From positions 14,327,182 through 14,391,181 of the forward strand of contig NC_052350.1 of the NCBI RefSeq assembly GCF_009727055.1: DNA of 64,000 bases, in the 5' to 3' direction. This DNA comes from Benincasa hispida (taxonomy: Eukaryota > Streptophyta > Magnoliopsida > Cucurbitales > Cucurbitaceae). The position numbers and the translations under genes are program-made. Position 1 is the first letter of the stretch, and every line of letters starts with the position of its first letter. The notes beneath the pieces are model-generated. The model did not search any database and was not told the origin of the DNA. It saw nothing but the letters and a program-made list of their open reading frames with translations. Below, in pieces: positions 43,867-54,060 of the stretch.

Positions 43867-46082
43867 TGTGAAATAAATTTTCTGAAACCATACAAATTAT
43901 TTATTATTAGTTTATTTGCATTAAACCAACAAGACAACCATACAATTTTAGCAAATAATCTAGTGTACCCTAAATGATATCTATTTTGCAATTATGTTTC
44001 AGTGAGATAGGACAAAAGTCAATTGATCAAGTGTCCCTTCACTGGAATGAGACAATCTCAACTAATAGACAAGAACTCCTTGTTACTGTGACTATTAGTC
44101 ACCATTGTTCGGTCCAGAATTTGTTAAACTCGTTTAACAATTCTTGTAAGTGTAACTCCTCATTTTAGGTCCTAAAGTTCATCCCCAATGAGCCAAACAT
44201 AGGAAAAACTAATTGAAACATGAAACTAAAGCAAGCCTATCTATTGCTGAAGTTTGAATAAAGCATCATGCAAAAATATCATCCTTTAGATGGACACCCA
44301 CGGTGCCACGAGGCCATGCATGAAACTTTACTTCAAATTAATGAGAGAGACTGAGGAATGTGTTATCACACATCTCGTTCCCACTTACTATAAACATTCT
44401 CTCCATTCACCTTGATATTGATCTATACAAATGCCACCTGTAAGGGGACACCCATGATGCATCAAGGTCGAGTATAGACCTCACGGTGTGAACTTTAAGA
44501 AGAAACGTGAAGAGGATGAAATGAAGTCTCATATACCCCATTTTCTCCCACGAGCGTTTTATCAACTTAGAAAAATTCGGCTACTGATTTTATATAAATG
44601 ATTGTTTAATTTGCCCAAAAACAACACTTGCCTTTGGATAGTTAAAATTTTTTGTTTAAGTTCTATTAAACTCTTTAACAAACTTTAATCAAACTTGCAT
44701 GCATGTAACAAATCTATCTAATTCACCTTTCCAGGTAAGTTCCCAGGTAGGTAAATTTTCGTCAACTTAAATACCTTAGCCTAGATAGAACCCGCCTTAG
44801 ACAAAATGTCCCTTATGAATACATTTGTTACATAGTTAATCTTTTATTAAGAATCAATTTAATCAGATTAAACTTATATTTCTAATCTCATTAGAAATGT
44901 GATCTTAGGTCTATCTGAATCATGTTTAAAATAATTTTAAAAGATGGTTTTAATATAAGGTTTGCATGCAACTCTGAATTATTGATTTTATTTCTAATTT
45001 CATTTTGTTATAACAATTATAAGCAAATGAAATAAATTAAAATCATTTACTGCATGTAAAGCACACTTAGGTAAGTTTATAACAGTTATAAATTATCCTA
45101 AAGTGGTGACATGCTTCATGCAATTTCATTTCATTACTAACATACATAACAATTATATACTATAGTAATGAAATTATTAATAACATACATTAAACATACA
45201 TTCATACTATATATTATAACTGTTATAATACAAATGATGCATGTATATGTTATTAATGCATGCATGCATATATTATAACATTTATATTATATGATGCATG
45301 AGCATGATGTAATATTAAAACATGCATCTAAATATATATTATAACAATTATATATAAATGATGCATACAATATGACATATAATAATAAAATAATCATACA
45401 TCACATGCATAATTTAAAAGGAAATTGATGGACCGGGATTGGATGCCTAAAAGAAATTTTAAATCTAACTATTACAAATTAATAGTCAGCGGGTTCAAAA
45501 CAAGTGAACTGGGTCTTGAACCGTTTGACCCGAACCACCCAACAAAGATTGCCCACATCCATCGTATAGCGACGATCATTCAATGCCACGCAAAGCCATG
45601 ATCATATAGTGCTATCGCATAGCAACGATCATACAGTGCTATCATATAGCCACGATCGCATAATATTATTACATAGCCACGATCGCATAGTGTCATTGCA
45701 TAGCCACGATCGCACAGTGTTATCACATAGCACCACACGCCAAGTGCCATCACACAACAGCCACCGCCTAGCAACGAACGAACGAGCTTTCTTGTTCTTC
45801 TAAAGTGGACTTCATTTTCTCTAGAAAACACATCAGGAACAACATGAATGACTCAAAACTTTAAATATAGACTCGATCGCATTTTAACGCCCCAAAAACA
45901 TGGGCCTTCACAAACCAATTTGTAAATTGAATGCGAAAAATCTAAATGGTCCAATCTCGAAAACTAATTGAGAAACCATACATTCCACATAACATTCATC
46001 ATATGAATTACATAATGCAAAATCCTACTAGAACACTATAAAATTAATCCAAAATTTTGGAAACATTTGTGCTAGAAACCTG
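43867..46082 (-). mobile_element. copia 5' leader, full length (2.2 kb)
   Basis: Between primer site and gag ATG lie 2.2 kb without a supported coding frame. Read on the minus strand, it has a CGATCG array, GGTTCAAGACCCAGTTCAC, a long AT-rich part with TATAATAT/ATGCATG phrases, a block near 44510-44450 with TTCACACCGTGAGGTC shared with the plus leaders, then the gag start. It is the only leader of the family in the window that is complete to gag. Confidence 0.7.
45561..45775 (-). repeat. Leader word array, 27-bp CGATCG units
   Basis: On the minus strand a 27-bp unit of the form CTATGCGATCGTGGCTATG plus CAATGACA recurs about seven times over 215 bp, with substitutions. The unit is a multiple of three, so the minus frame at 45580-45831 stays open with LCDRGYAMT-type repeats. 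The array starts 319 nt after the primer-binding site. Confidence 0.85.
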
Positions 46083-46094
46083 GCTCTGATACTA
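46083..46094 (-). other. tRNA-Met primer-binding site
   Basis: The minus strand reads TAGTATCAGAGC, one base different from the initiator tRNA-Met site, two bases from the LTR at 46097. Confidence 0.8.
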
Positions 46095-46096
46095 AT

Positions 46097-48131
46097 TGAT
46101 GGAACCATTGAAGGTTCTTGAGCGGAAGCATGTGATCGAACCAAATACCCAAATTTTACATAACATAAATTTTACAGTAAGAACAAACAAATTATGCATT
46201 TAAAAGAAAATTGCAACATGCTTTAAAACAGAAAATGTAGAATAGTAAAAGGGTTTAAGAAACCTTACTCTTGAAGGACTTTTCTTCACAAGATTCCTTC
46301 TCTGAATCTTGTCACGAACAATCTTGAACCCTCTAACCGTCAAGGACACTACCACAAATGTTTCCTTTGTATTTTCTAGATGAGAATTCAAGAGTTTTGT
46401 GGGCTCTGCCTATTTTGGAAGAGAGGGTTTTTTGGAGTGTTAAAAGGAAGAGATGCTATTCAAGTTTCTCACAGAACTTTTCTATGTCGCTCTACCTTGT
46501 TGAGTGTTCTAGTGGGGAAGCTAATAACATGAGAAGAAGAAAGAACTCCTCTTTTTCTTCCCCATTACCATGTGTTTAGAGAGAAAATAGGGGGAGTATT
46601 ACAACTCCTTCCCAAAATGATTTTCAAAATAAAATAAAATAAATTTATTTATTTTCATAAATAAATTTAATATATTTATATGATAACTACCTTATCAATT
46701 AATATATATTAAACTATATGTTATATCAAATATACATATAATCTTATAGTTTCTAATATTGTATCAAATACAATATAACCTATAATTTCTATTTTCTCAC
46801 AAATAACATTTAATATAAATCTCATTTATATCAAATTTAATTATTTGAATCAAATCCATATAATTAATATTTGAATCATATTCAAATATTTATTTCCTCT
46901 CAAATAAACTTTATATTAAAATGTATCATATACATTATAGCAATTATATCATATATAATTAGATTTAGTTAATTATATCACATATAATTAATACCCTCAA
47001 TTAATTTGAACAATTCAAATTAATCCAAAAATTGATTCTCAATAATTCCCGTTAAGACCTCAAGGACCTGTAACTTGAAGCTTCAACAATACGTGAATAA
47101 TTAATTAAACTCATTTAATTAAATTATTCATCATTCGTTAACTGTTGGACACTCCACTAAAGACCAACAGCTACACTCTTCGCACTATAGATATATTTTT
47201 GTGTCCATTGAATATAACCTATCAACAGTACGATGACCCTTCACAAATTGCTCGTAGTATAACTGGGCCAAAATTATTATTTTGCACCTATAGTTACATC
47301 TAACTCTTTAAGTACCACTGATCCCTCTAATGAACAATAAATCATAGTCCAACTATGACCAAACTTCTCTTGAGCCAGGAAAGGGTGTGACACCACATTG
47401 TTCAAGCCCTGAGAGGGTGTGGCACCACATTGTTCAAGCCCTGGAATCAGGCATTAAGGAAGAAATTTATCTACTTGCCCCGACATTAGGGAAATAGTGA
47501 ATTCCTTCTTGTGTAGTTGTGTTCCTAACTCCCCAATCAGACGAATTCCCAAAATGGTAAACTTGTTGAGTCGGCAATCTGGCCACTCTCACCCATACAA
47601 ATCAAAAGGAGTTGACAACTCACTCAGGATTCAGGTCATGTTACCTATGGTCATCCTGGTGAAATGAAAGTTTCTATTATAAACAACGTTATATAATGAG
47701 ACTAAACATTTCGTGGTCCGGTCTTATACAACTCCTTTGTATAGAATATCTCTGCTTACATGTCTCCACATGAATGATTAGGATCAGATCATTTGTAGCA
47801 CTTTACAACAATTGTAACATCTACAAAGCGGGTCATACTCATAGTGTCACCAGGATAAGGTATCTAACCTTATCCATCTACTATAGACCATTTAGGTTAT
47901 CACTTAAACATGATTACTATAGACCATTTAGGTTATCACTTAAACATGATTCACCTGTATGTCTCTACATACATGTTTAAGCTACAAACCTTGGATGTTA
48001 GTTTATTGGTTTGTGGTTAATGCAACTAATTTTTGAAATAAAACATCACATATTTTATTACATAAATAAATATTTCTACTTTACAATACAAACTATAGGA
48101 CCCTACGACATTTAGGGCATCAACCCTAACA
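46097..48131 (-). repeat. 5' LTR, long-LTR copia family (minus strand)
   Basis: This 2035-bp LTR starts, on the minus strand, TGTTAGGGTTGATGCCC and ends GGTTCCATCA, followed by the primer site. It contains two local tandem duplications: about 47383-47446 (GGGTGTG(A/G)CACCACATTG) and 47885-47955 (ACCATTTAGGTTATCACTTA). It interrupts the minus-strand copia at 48132-49986. No CGATCG array is present in this LTR. Confidence 0.85.
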
Positions 48132-49210
48132 GATTTATCTTCATCCTAGGCACAAACCTGACATCTCATAGTACGAATTTTTCTTCACACTCTATCTTCG
48201 GATTAATATTTCCAATTTCAATTATTTTAGAAACTCTACCATTCTCAATCCTTACTAGATCACGATGTCCTGATGTGAAAGATGTGAATAGACTTCTTAC
48301 CTGAAGCTATATGTACGGAAGCTACACTATCAATTGTCCATTCAGATAAGTGGCTACTTTTTTGTATATTACTCTCAACACATGCATAGACATCACTAAT
48401 GAATTTTTCATCAGTTTCAACCAGATTTATCGTTACTTCTTCAGTGTCAACCTGATTTACCTCACGTTTTATTTTTTATCCTCTTCTAGTTTCTTACACT
48501 GATTGTTGAAGTGACCTTTCTTGTGACCGTAAAAGAACTCTATCTTTTTATTCTTATTCTTCCACTTTTTATTACTGCAACTTGGCCCATCATTTCTAGA
48601 GTCTACCCCATCATTTCTAGAGTCTACCTTGTTTTTACCTTTAGTCACTGCTAAAGCTGAACCTATAATAAATTCTTTACTATTTCCTTTCCTATGATTT
48701 TCTTCAGATATAGGTAACACAAATCCCTCAAAACTTTAAAGTGTTATCCCCAATTGAATTAGACATGGTAATTTTCATGGTTTCCCAACTATGAGGTAAA
48801 GACATTAATAATTGAATAGACACGGTAATTTTCATGGTTTCCCAACTATGAGGTAAAGACATTAATAATTGAATAGCATACACCTCATCAGTAAGTTATA
48901 TTTTAACAGATTTTAACTGATTAATTAAGGTGGTAACCTCATTAATATAAGAATTTATAGAAGCATCCTCAACCATTTGCCTATTGAAATATTCTTAAAA
49001 AGACAAGTCTTACTATTAGTAGATGGTGTCTCATATGATAACTGAGACTACTCCTTCATTCATGTTCTCCCAATCTTCATCTGACATTCCTTTCGGTCTC
49101 TCCTTCAATGTCTCATGTAATTTCTTGTAAGTTAAGAAATCTTTAAATTGCATCTTTCAATATCCAAAATTTTTCCATCTAGTTTCATGATTCCCTCGAA
49201 ACCTCTTGAC
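48132..49210 (-). pseudogene. copia gag and protease remnant of a second family
   Basis: Read on the minus strand from 49190: an N-terminal gag piece (MKLDGKNFWILK), then EVYAIQLLMSLPHSWETMKI near 48880, present twice because of a 54-bp tandem duplication (48767-48880). The frame 48720-48469 ends in a zinc-knuckle-like segment (FFYGHKKGHFNNQCKKLEE) where both leading cysteines are lost. A protease piece (TIDSVASVHIAS, catalytic DSG altered to DSV) lies near 48330. The sequence breaks off at 48132, at the LTR of the other element. A further 21-bp tandem repeat is at about 48590-48630. Confidence 0.8.
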
Positions 49211-49212
49211 TC

Positions 49213-49230
49213 TGATAATCTGATACCACT
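49213..49230 (-). other. tRNA-Met-type primer-binding site
   Basis: The minus strand reads AAGTGGTATCAGATTATC directly inside the LTR at 49231, matching the start of the tRNA-Met site for about ten bases. Confidence 0.6.
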
Positions 49231-49986
49231 TGTTGGAAATTTATACTTAGATATAAATAAAATGTGAAAACTTAATTACATAAAAAATTCTCACTTCCAC
49301 ATATTAGAGCCAAAAGAAGGGGAAAAAGAGAACGATATTGAAAAATATATTGGTTCACCCCAAACTCAAGACTATGTCCTCTGCAACTGTACTATGATGA
49401 AGATTGTAAAAGGTTCCAAAAACTTGCGCTACAAAACTCTCCCCCAAATAGTCCAACACGAACTATTTAATTTCTTATACCACAACTTGGTATCTTGGAA
49501 TTAATAATAAAGAGAAACACTAAAGAAAATTATTCTGTGTAATTTATCTTCTCACTGCAAACTCGAACTGCACAGGAATGGAAGTAGGACTTCAAATTGA
49601 TGTTGCCGCAAGTTCTCACAATTTTTGTTGTTTGCTATCTTCTTCTTTCGGCAAAAACCAGTTGCCATATTTCACCAAGTTCACACATATATATTATATG
49701 TGTTGCAAACCTAAATGAGTCTAATGGGCTGTTGCAAACCTAAATGAGTAAAATGGGCCAAGCCCATTAGCCATAAAATGTTCCACCGTCCACTTTCTTC
49801 TTCCACCACCCCTGTTTTATTCTTTTCTAAAAATGTCCTCCAAATTAACCAATAATAAAAAATAAAAATAAAAATAAAAAAATCCTTCTTGTTGGTTAAC
49901 TAATAAGATAATTTGGTCTTCATCTTTACACACGTGCCTCTTAGTGGGTTGATTTCAATAGGAATTTTGTCTTCACAATCCCAACA
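49231..49986 (-). repeat. 5' LTR of the second minus-strand copia
   Basis: This 756-bp LTR starts, on the minus strand, TGTTGGGATTGTGAAGAC and ends AAATTTCCAACA. The primer site and gag follow to the left. A local duplication of TTGCAAACCTAAATGAGT occurs at about 49706-49750. The 3' LTR is not in the window. It is unrelated in sequence to the 2-kb LTR family. Confidence 0.8.
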
Positions 49987-50235
49987 CTACTCCATATAAA
50001 TCAATCCGACTCGAATAGTTGTAAAAATGCAAAAGAATGTATTGTTCGTTCAAATATATGCCTATTGTTAGATCGGGATGTTCCATATTTATTATGGTCT
50101 AGATCATATCCATCAACAAAATATAAACAACTTCAAGTAAAATAATTGTAACAAAGGATAAAGTAGAAATTACTAAAAGATGCAAACACAAGATAGGAAT
50201 GAAAATATTATTCTCTCATAACCCAATTTCACTCA
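49987..50235. other. Intergenic DNA, nothing recognised
   Basis: No coding frame or repeat end apart from the LTR boundary at 49986. It contains no plant U6-type promoter element (RTCCCACATCG) ahead of the U6-like sequence. Confidence 0.5.
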
Positions 50236-50270
50236 AGAAATTGAAATGGGCAACAATTTTAAGGTTAATA

Positions 50271-50327
50271 GATTAGCATGGTCTCTGCGCAAGGATGACA
50301 CACACAAATCGAGAAATGGTCTAAAAT
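50271..50327 (+). pseudogene. U6 snRNA pseudogene, 3' part
   Basis: GATTAGCATGG, CTGCGCAAGGATGACAC and ACAAATCGAGAAATGGTC occur in the order and spacing of the conserved U6 spliceosomal RNA core. The 5' part is barely recognisable (CAATTTTAAGGTTAATA in place of the conserved start of the internal region). There is no upstream sequence element or well-placed TATA box, and no T-run terminator follows, so it is not expected to be transcribed by pol III. It is a truncated copy of the RNA, probably retrotransposed. Confidence 0.85.
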
Positions 50328-50998
50328 CCAAATTCAACACATGATGGCCACGACATTCTCCTGTGACCTGACAACATCGTTATCCTTATTTGTCTTGAAT
50401 GCTTCAAGGAGTGAAGACTATCCCCACAAATCAACACGAGTGGATGTCACCCAACATAGAATTGCTCTAAACTAAGTACGCTTAACTGTGAAGTTCCTGT
50501 GATAAAACCATCGAAAAGGAAAGTGCATCTTGTTAGTATAGGTAGTAACTTTTAATTCTTTTATGTTTTTCTTAACCATATTTTCATGTCTCAGGATTCC
50601 TCTCATTTGAATGTGATGTCGGTTCATTCATGTCTCCCTCCTAAACTCGAGGCATTACACTATATCATTGATAGACTCATATAAGTGATGTAGTCTATCA
50701 TTGATAGACTCCAAAAGTTATATCTAAATTTTATTATATCTACTAATATACAATGGACTTGATTATTATATTTACACTTGTCTATTTTCATATAACTCTT
50801 TTTTGTATAGTATACAAGTATAGATTTATTAACGTAAAAATGTATTAAAATGAAATGAAAATAGCAATTTCTAATTTTGAAATTACCAACTAAACAAAAT
50901 TTCTATTTTAATTATCATTATACTCCCAACTAAAAACACACCGTCAATATTCTTGGCGAAGTTTACGACATTTTAATTATTTTCCAGATAATTCTACC
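50328..50998. other. Intergenic DNA upstream of the 51.2-kb gene
   Basis: A repeated TATCATTGATAGACTC phrase occurs at about 50662 and 50696, itself a near-palindrome (TCTATCATTGATAGA). Otherwise AT-rich without a supported gene. Confidence 0.5.
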
Positions 50999-51040
50999 AA
51001 ATAATAATAATAATAATAATAATTATATATATATATATCG
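50999..51040. repeat. AAT and AT microsatellites
   Basis: About eight ATA/AAT units (50999-51023) run into a TA repeat (51025-51038), about 135 bp upstream of the start codon of the next gene. It is within its probable promoter. Confidence 0.9.
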
Positions 51041-51173
51041 GTCAAAAAGGAAACTTTTATTTTTCCAGATTACTAATCGTCGAATCTAAGTTCGTTCCCA
51101 CACCCATAGCTAGAAGATAAAGAGAAGAACTCATCGATTTTATAGCGCTCCAATTTCCTCTGCTGCTCTTCGC

Positions 51174-53607
51174 ATGGCCCGAATTCTCTCTCTTTCCCAA
51201 TCTTTTATCTCCTCCAAGTTCCAATCTGCACCTTTGAAATTATCGCTGTTGATTCCGTCTTCCTTTGCCCTCGGTCATCGGAACCGCTCTACACGTTCCG
51301 GCAAGGTCAAATTCATCGAAATTGACCTCGAATCGTCCTCTTTCGCGGCTGATTCAGAGGTTCTTGCTATTAGGAAGCTCGACGACTTTGTACAGAGGAT
51401 TATTGTTGAGCGATCTACTCCTAATTGGCTTCCGTTTGTGCCCGGTTCGTCATTTTGGGTTCCTCCACGCCGTAACAAACCACGTAGGGTGGTCGACCTA
51501 TTCGATAAATTGGTTGAACCGATCGCCAAAGAGGATTCCCCTTCCCTTGCCAACGCCCGTGGTTGGCCCTGCTTAGATTTTTTCGCCAAAGGTATATATG
51601 CAATTTACGTTTTTTTTCCCCAGATCGATTTTCGTTTAGCGGTTGATTAATGCGGGAATGATGATTGAAATTGGTGATTTTTAGGGTTGTTAGTTTTATA
51701 ACTTGTACTATGATCGGGAATTTGTGTTATTCGCTATGAATTCAGATGATTGGATTTCCGGATGTTCTTCTAAATTGGAGAGTAAATCAACCATCTTTTT
51801 TGCTTGAATGTGAAATACTACTGCTTTGTTGGTGCATATGAATTGGGAAGATACTTGTGTTAGCCTTATTTGATGGCGTGGGATGATCTAATTCGAATTG
51901 TTTCAATTAGAGAACAGCTGTGTCATTGTCTCTTCTTTTATGTTTTATAATGCAATTAGCTAGCTGGCCTTGAAGGCTGTGGTTGCAAAGTTGTTCTTGA
52001 GTTTTATAGTTTCTGAAATTGTGCTGTAGAAGCTTACCATAGGGTTTCATTTATTTTGACAAGGTTTTGTCTGTGAAGAAAGTTCACATTTGCTTACTGC
52101 AATTTACCCGGAAAAAAAAAGGTTGAGTACATGTGAACAATCTGAGGTTATATCTTACTGCCTTGACATTTTAGCTGAATCTTAATTCATAATCATAATT
52201 TGCAATATAAAACATGAGAGGGAATACTGTATGATATGTTTATGGTTTATGTCAACTTGTTACTAGTCACGCTATTTTGTAGTTTTAAGTTGTGAATCTG
52301 TGATAACTTGAAATCTAGATGACTGAGAGTAGTGCTTTTGATAACATTTAGATTGCAATTTATCAAGCATTACTATATTACAGAGAATAAGAAACCCCTG
52401 GTCATTTGCTCCAACCCCCAACTTCTTGATCTGTTTCCTTCCGTTGTCGCTTCCACTTTATCTAATTCCAGTTTCTCTATTTCATGTTATTAATTAGACC
52501 TTATTCTGGTGGCTGGTTGAGATATGTGCACATAATTATAATGATGATTGTGTGCATTGACATGCCAATTTGGTTTAGTCTAGCTTTTACTATTTCATGG
52601 TTCATCTGGCCTAAGAAATGCAAAATTTTTGTAGTGAGACTAAGAGCTCTTGATAAGGTGTAGGATAACACCCCTTTGTTCTAGGTATAGTGCCTCGTCA
52701 AAGCAGCAGTAAAAATAATTTTTTTACATTAACTTTTCTTTTTCTATCGATACACAACATTATTTCTACCATTTTGCAATTTTTGCGGCCATGCGAATCT
52801 TCCCTGTATTGTGTTATCTGATGTCCCGGGGCTATGCGTTCAGTATTGTTGCCTAACTTACGAATATTGGATTTGATTGGAGCTTGAAAGTTTGAAACTC
52901 TCAGCTTTAGTTTGTTAAATATAGAGATCGGCATAAGGATATGTTTGATTAAATGAATCCAAGTTATATTTTTTACGTTATGATGTGAATTTCTGTTGGC
53001 TACCAGTCTTTAGTTTGGATTATAGTATTCTCAGCCTCCCAGTATATGGCCTGAATAAACGTATTCCATTATTTATAATTTTATAGTTTGTCAACTTTTA
53101 TAAATTTGGCTCTTTTTATCTTGGTGTTTCATTTTTTGTATCGTCCGCAAGTATTCCTCTATCTTATCTCATTGAAGTTTGAATCTTCGGTAAAAAAGTG
53201 TATTCCCAGCTACAAGCCTCATGCAATGATTACAGTGATGTACGTACAGTAATTCACAATCGAGCATGCAAAGGGTTTTGTGCTTATCGCCCATTTGGCG
53301 ATGGGGATGGGAACCAAAATATTTGCATCTGTTTCGGCGGTTAAATTAGTTAAAACTTCGCCGTAAAACTGAGCTTATTTGCAGACCATTTAGGTTTTTT
53401 TTGGAAATCTCTACACGCATCTGCCAACATTTTGTACTATTTATATTGATGGAATGATGACATTTTTACTTGAATGTAGAGTCTGGCTCTGGAGCAACTC
53501 GATTGGCTCCAGTAGATACTGAGTTGGAAACTTCAAATGAGGTGGAGTTGGAGATTGAGGTGAAGACACCAACAAGTACAGATAACTCAAACCAGCCTGA
53601 GGATTGA
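51174..53607 (+). CDS. Two-exon gene, 181-residue protein of unknown function
   Basis: Exon 1 is 51174-51591 (139 codons plus one base), the intron 51592-53479 (GT...AG, phase 1), exon 2 53480-53607 ending in TGA. The joined frame is open throughout. The first 45 residues are rich in Ser, Leu, Arg and Lys and lack acidic residues, like a plastid or mitochondrial transit peptide. Residues 45-115 (KVKFIEIDLESSS, a predicted helix with IRKLDDFVQRIIVE, then PNWLPFVPGSSFWVPP) look like the conserved core. The C-terminus is acidic (ELETSNEVELEIEV). I do not recognise a named family; it looks like a plant-specific protein. Codon use and intron signals are normal, so I take it as a functional gene. 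If the intron is retained, a 158-residue form ending at 51650 results. Confidence 0.85.
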
Positions 53608-54060
53608 GAAAGTAGAACCTCATACCTCATCCACTAATGCACTTGGGTAGGTAAATTTGGCATTATTAACAAGTCCAGATTGTCCAAGTATCTGCTATAT
53701 TAATGTGCAGATGGTCTGGAAAGCAAAGGTACTGTTCTTAATTTATATGGTTCACCTGTGCAGGATCGTTAGATGGTTGTCGGAGATTTTCGAGACCGAA
53801 TGGAATGGAAAGTGATGGTGAAGAGAGGTCGGAGAGAAATGGGATGCTCTACAGATGGTTCCAGTTTGACTGCTGTGGTATTCACTTCCATTTGCTTCGT
53901 CTAAACTGCCCTGTCTATTTAAAGCCCACTCTGCACCCCCTCCCCAGACTGATAGTTATTTATGCTTCGTTGTTTTTGGACTGATTACTTTAGGATCTTC
54001 AAATTCACCAGCTTGTTATTTAAATGAGGTGAATTATCAACCCGTCCTATCAAATCTATA
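53608..54060 (+). other. Probable 3' UTR of the 51.2-kb gene, with an intron
   Basis: After the stop, a donor-like site (GTAGGTAA at about 53647) and an acceptor-like TGTGCAG ending at 53763 suggest a spliced 3' UTR. The transcript end was not fixed; an AATAAG-type signal is seen near 54070. Confidence 0.4.

Noticed and set aside
50240..50330. Functional U6 gene
   Set aside because: No USE or TATA box at the plant spacing, 5' end not recognisable, no T-run terminator.
51275..51589. Minus-strand and +2 frames over exon 1 of the 51.2-kb gene
   Set aside because: They are shadows of the real exon. Only the frame from 51174 joins a second exon through matching GT-AG signals and phase.
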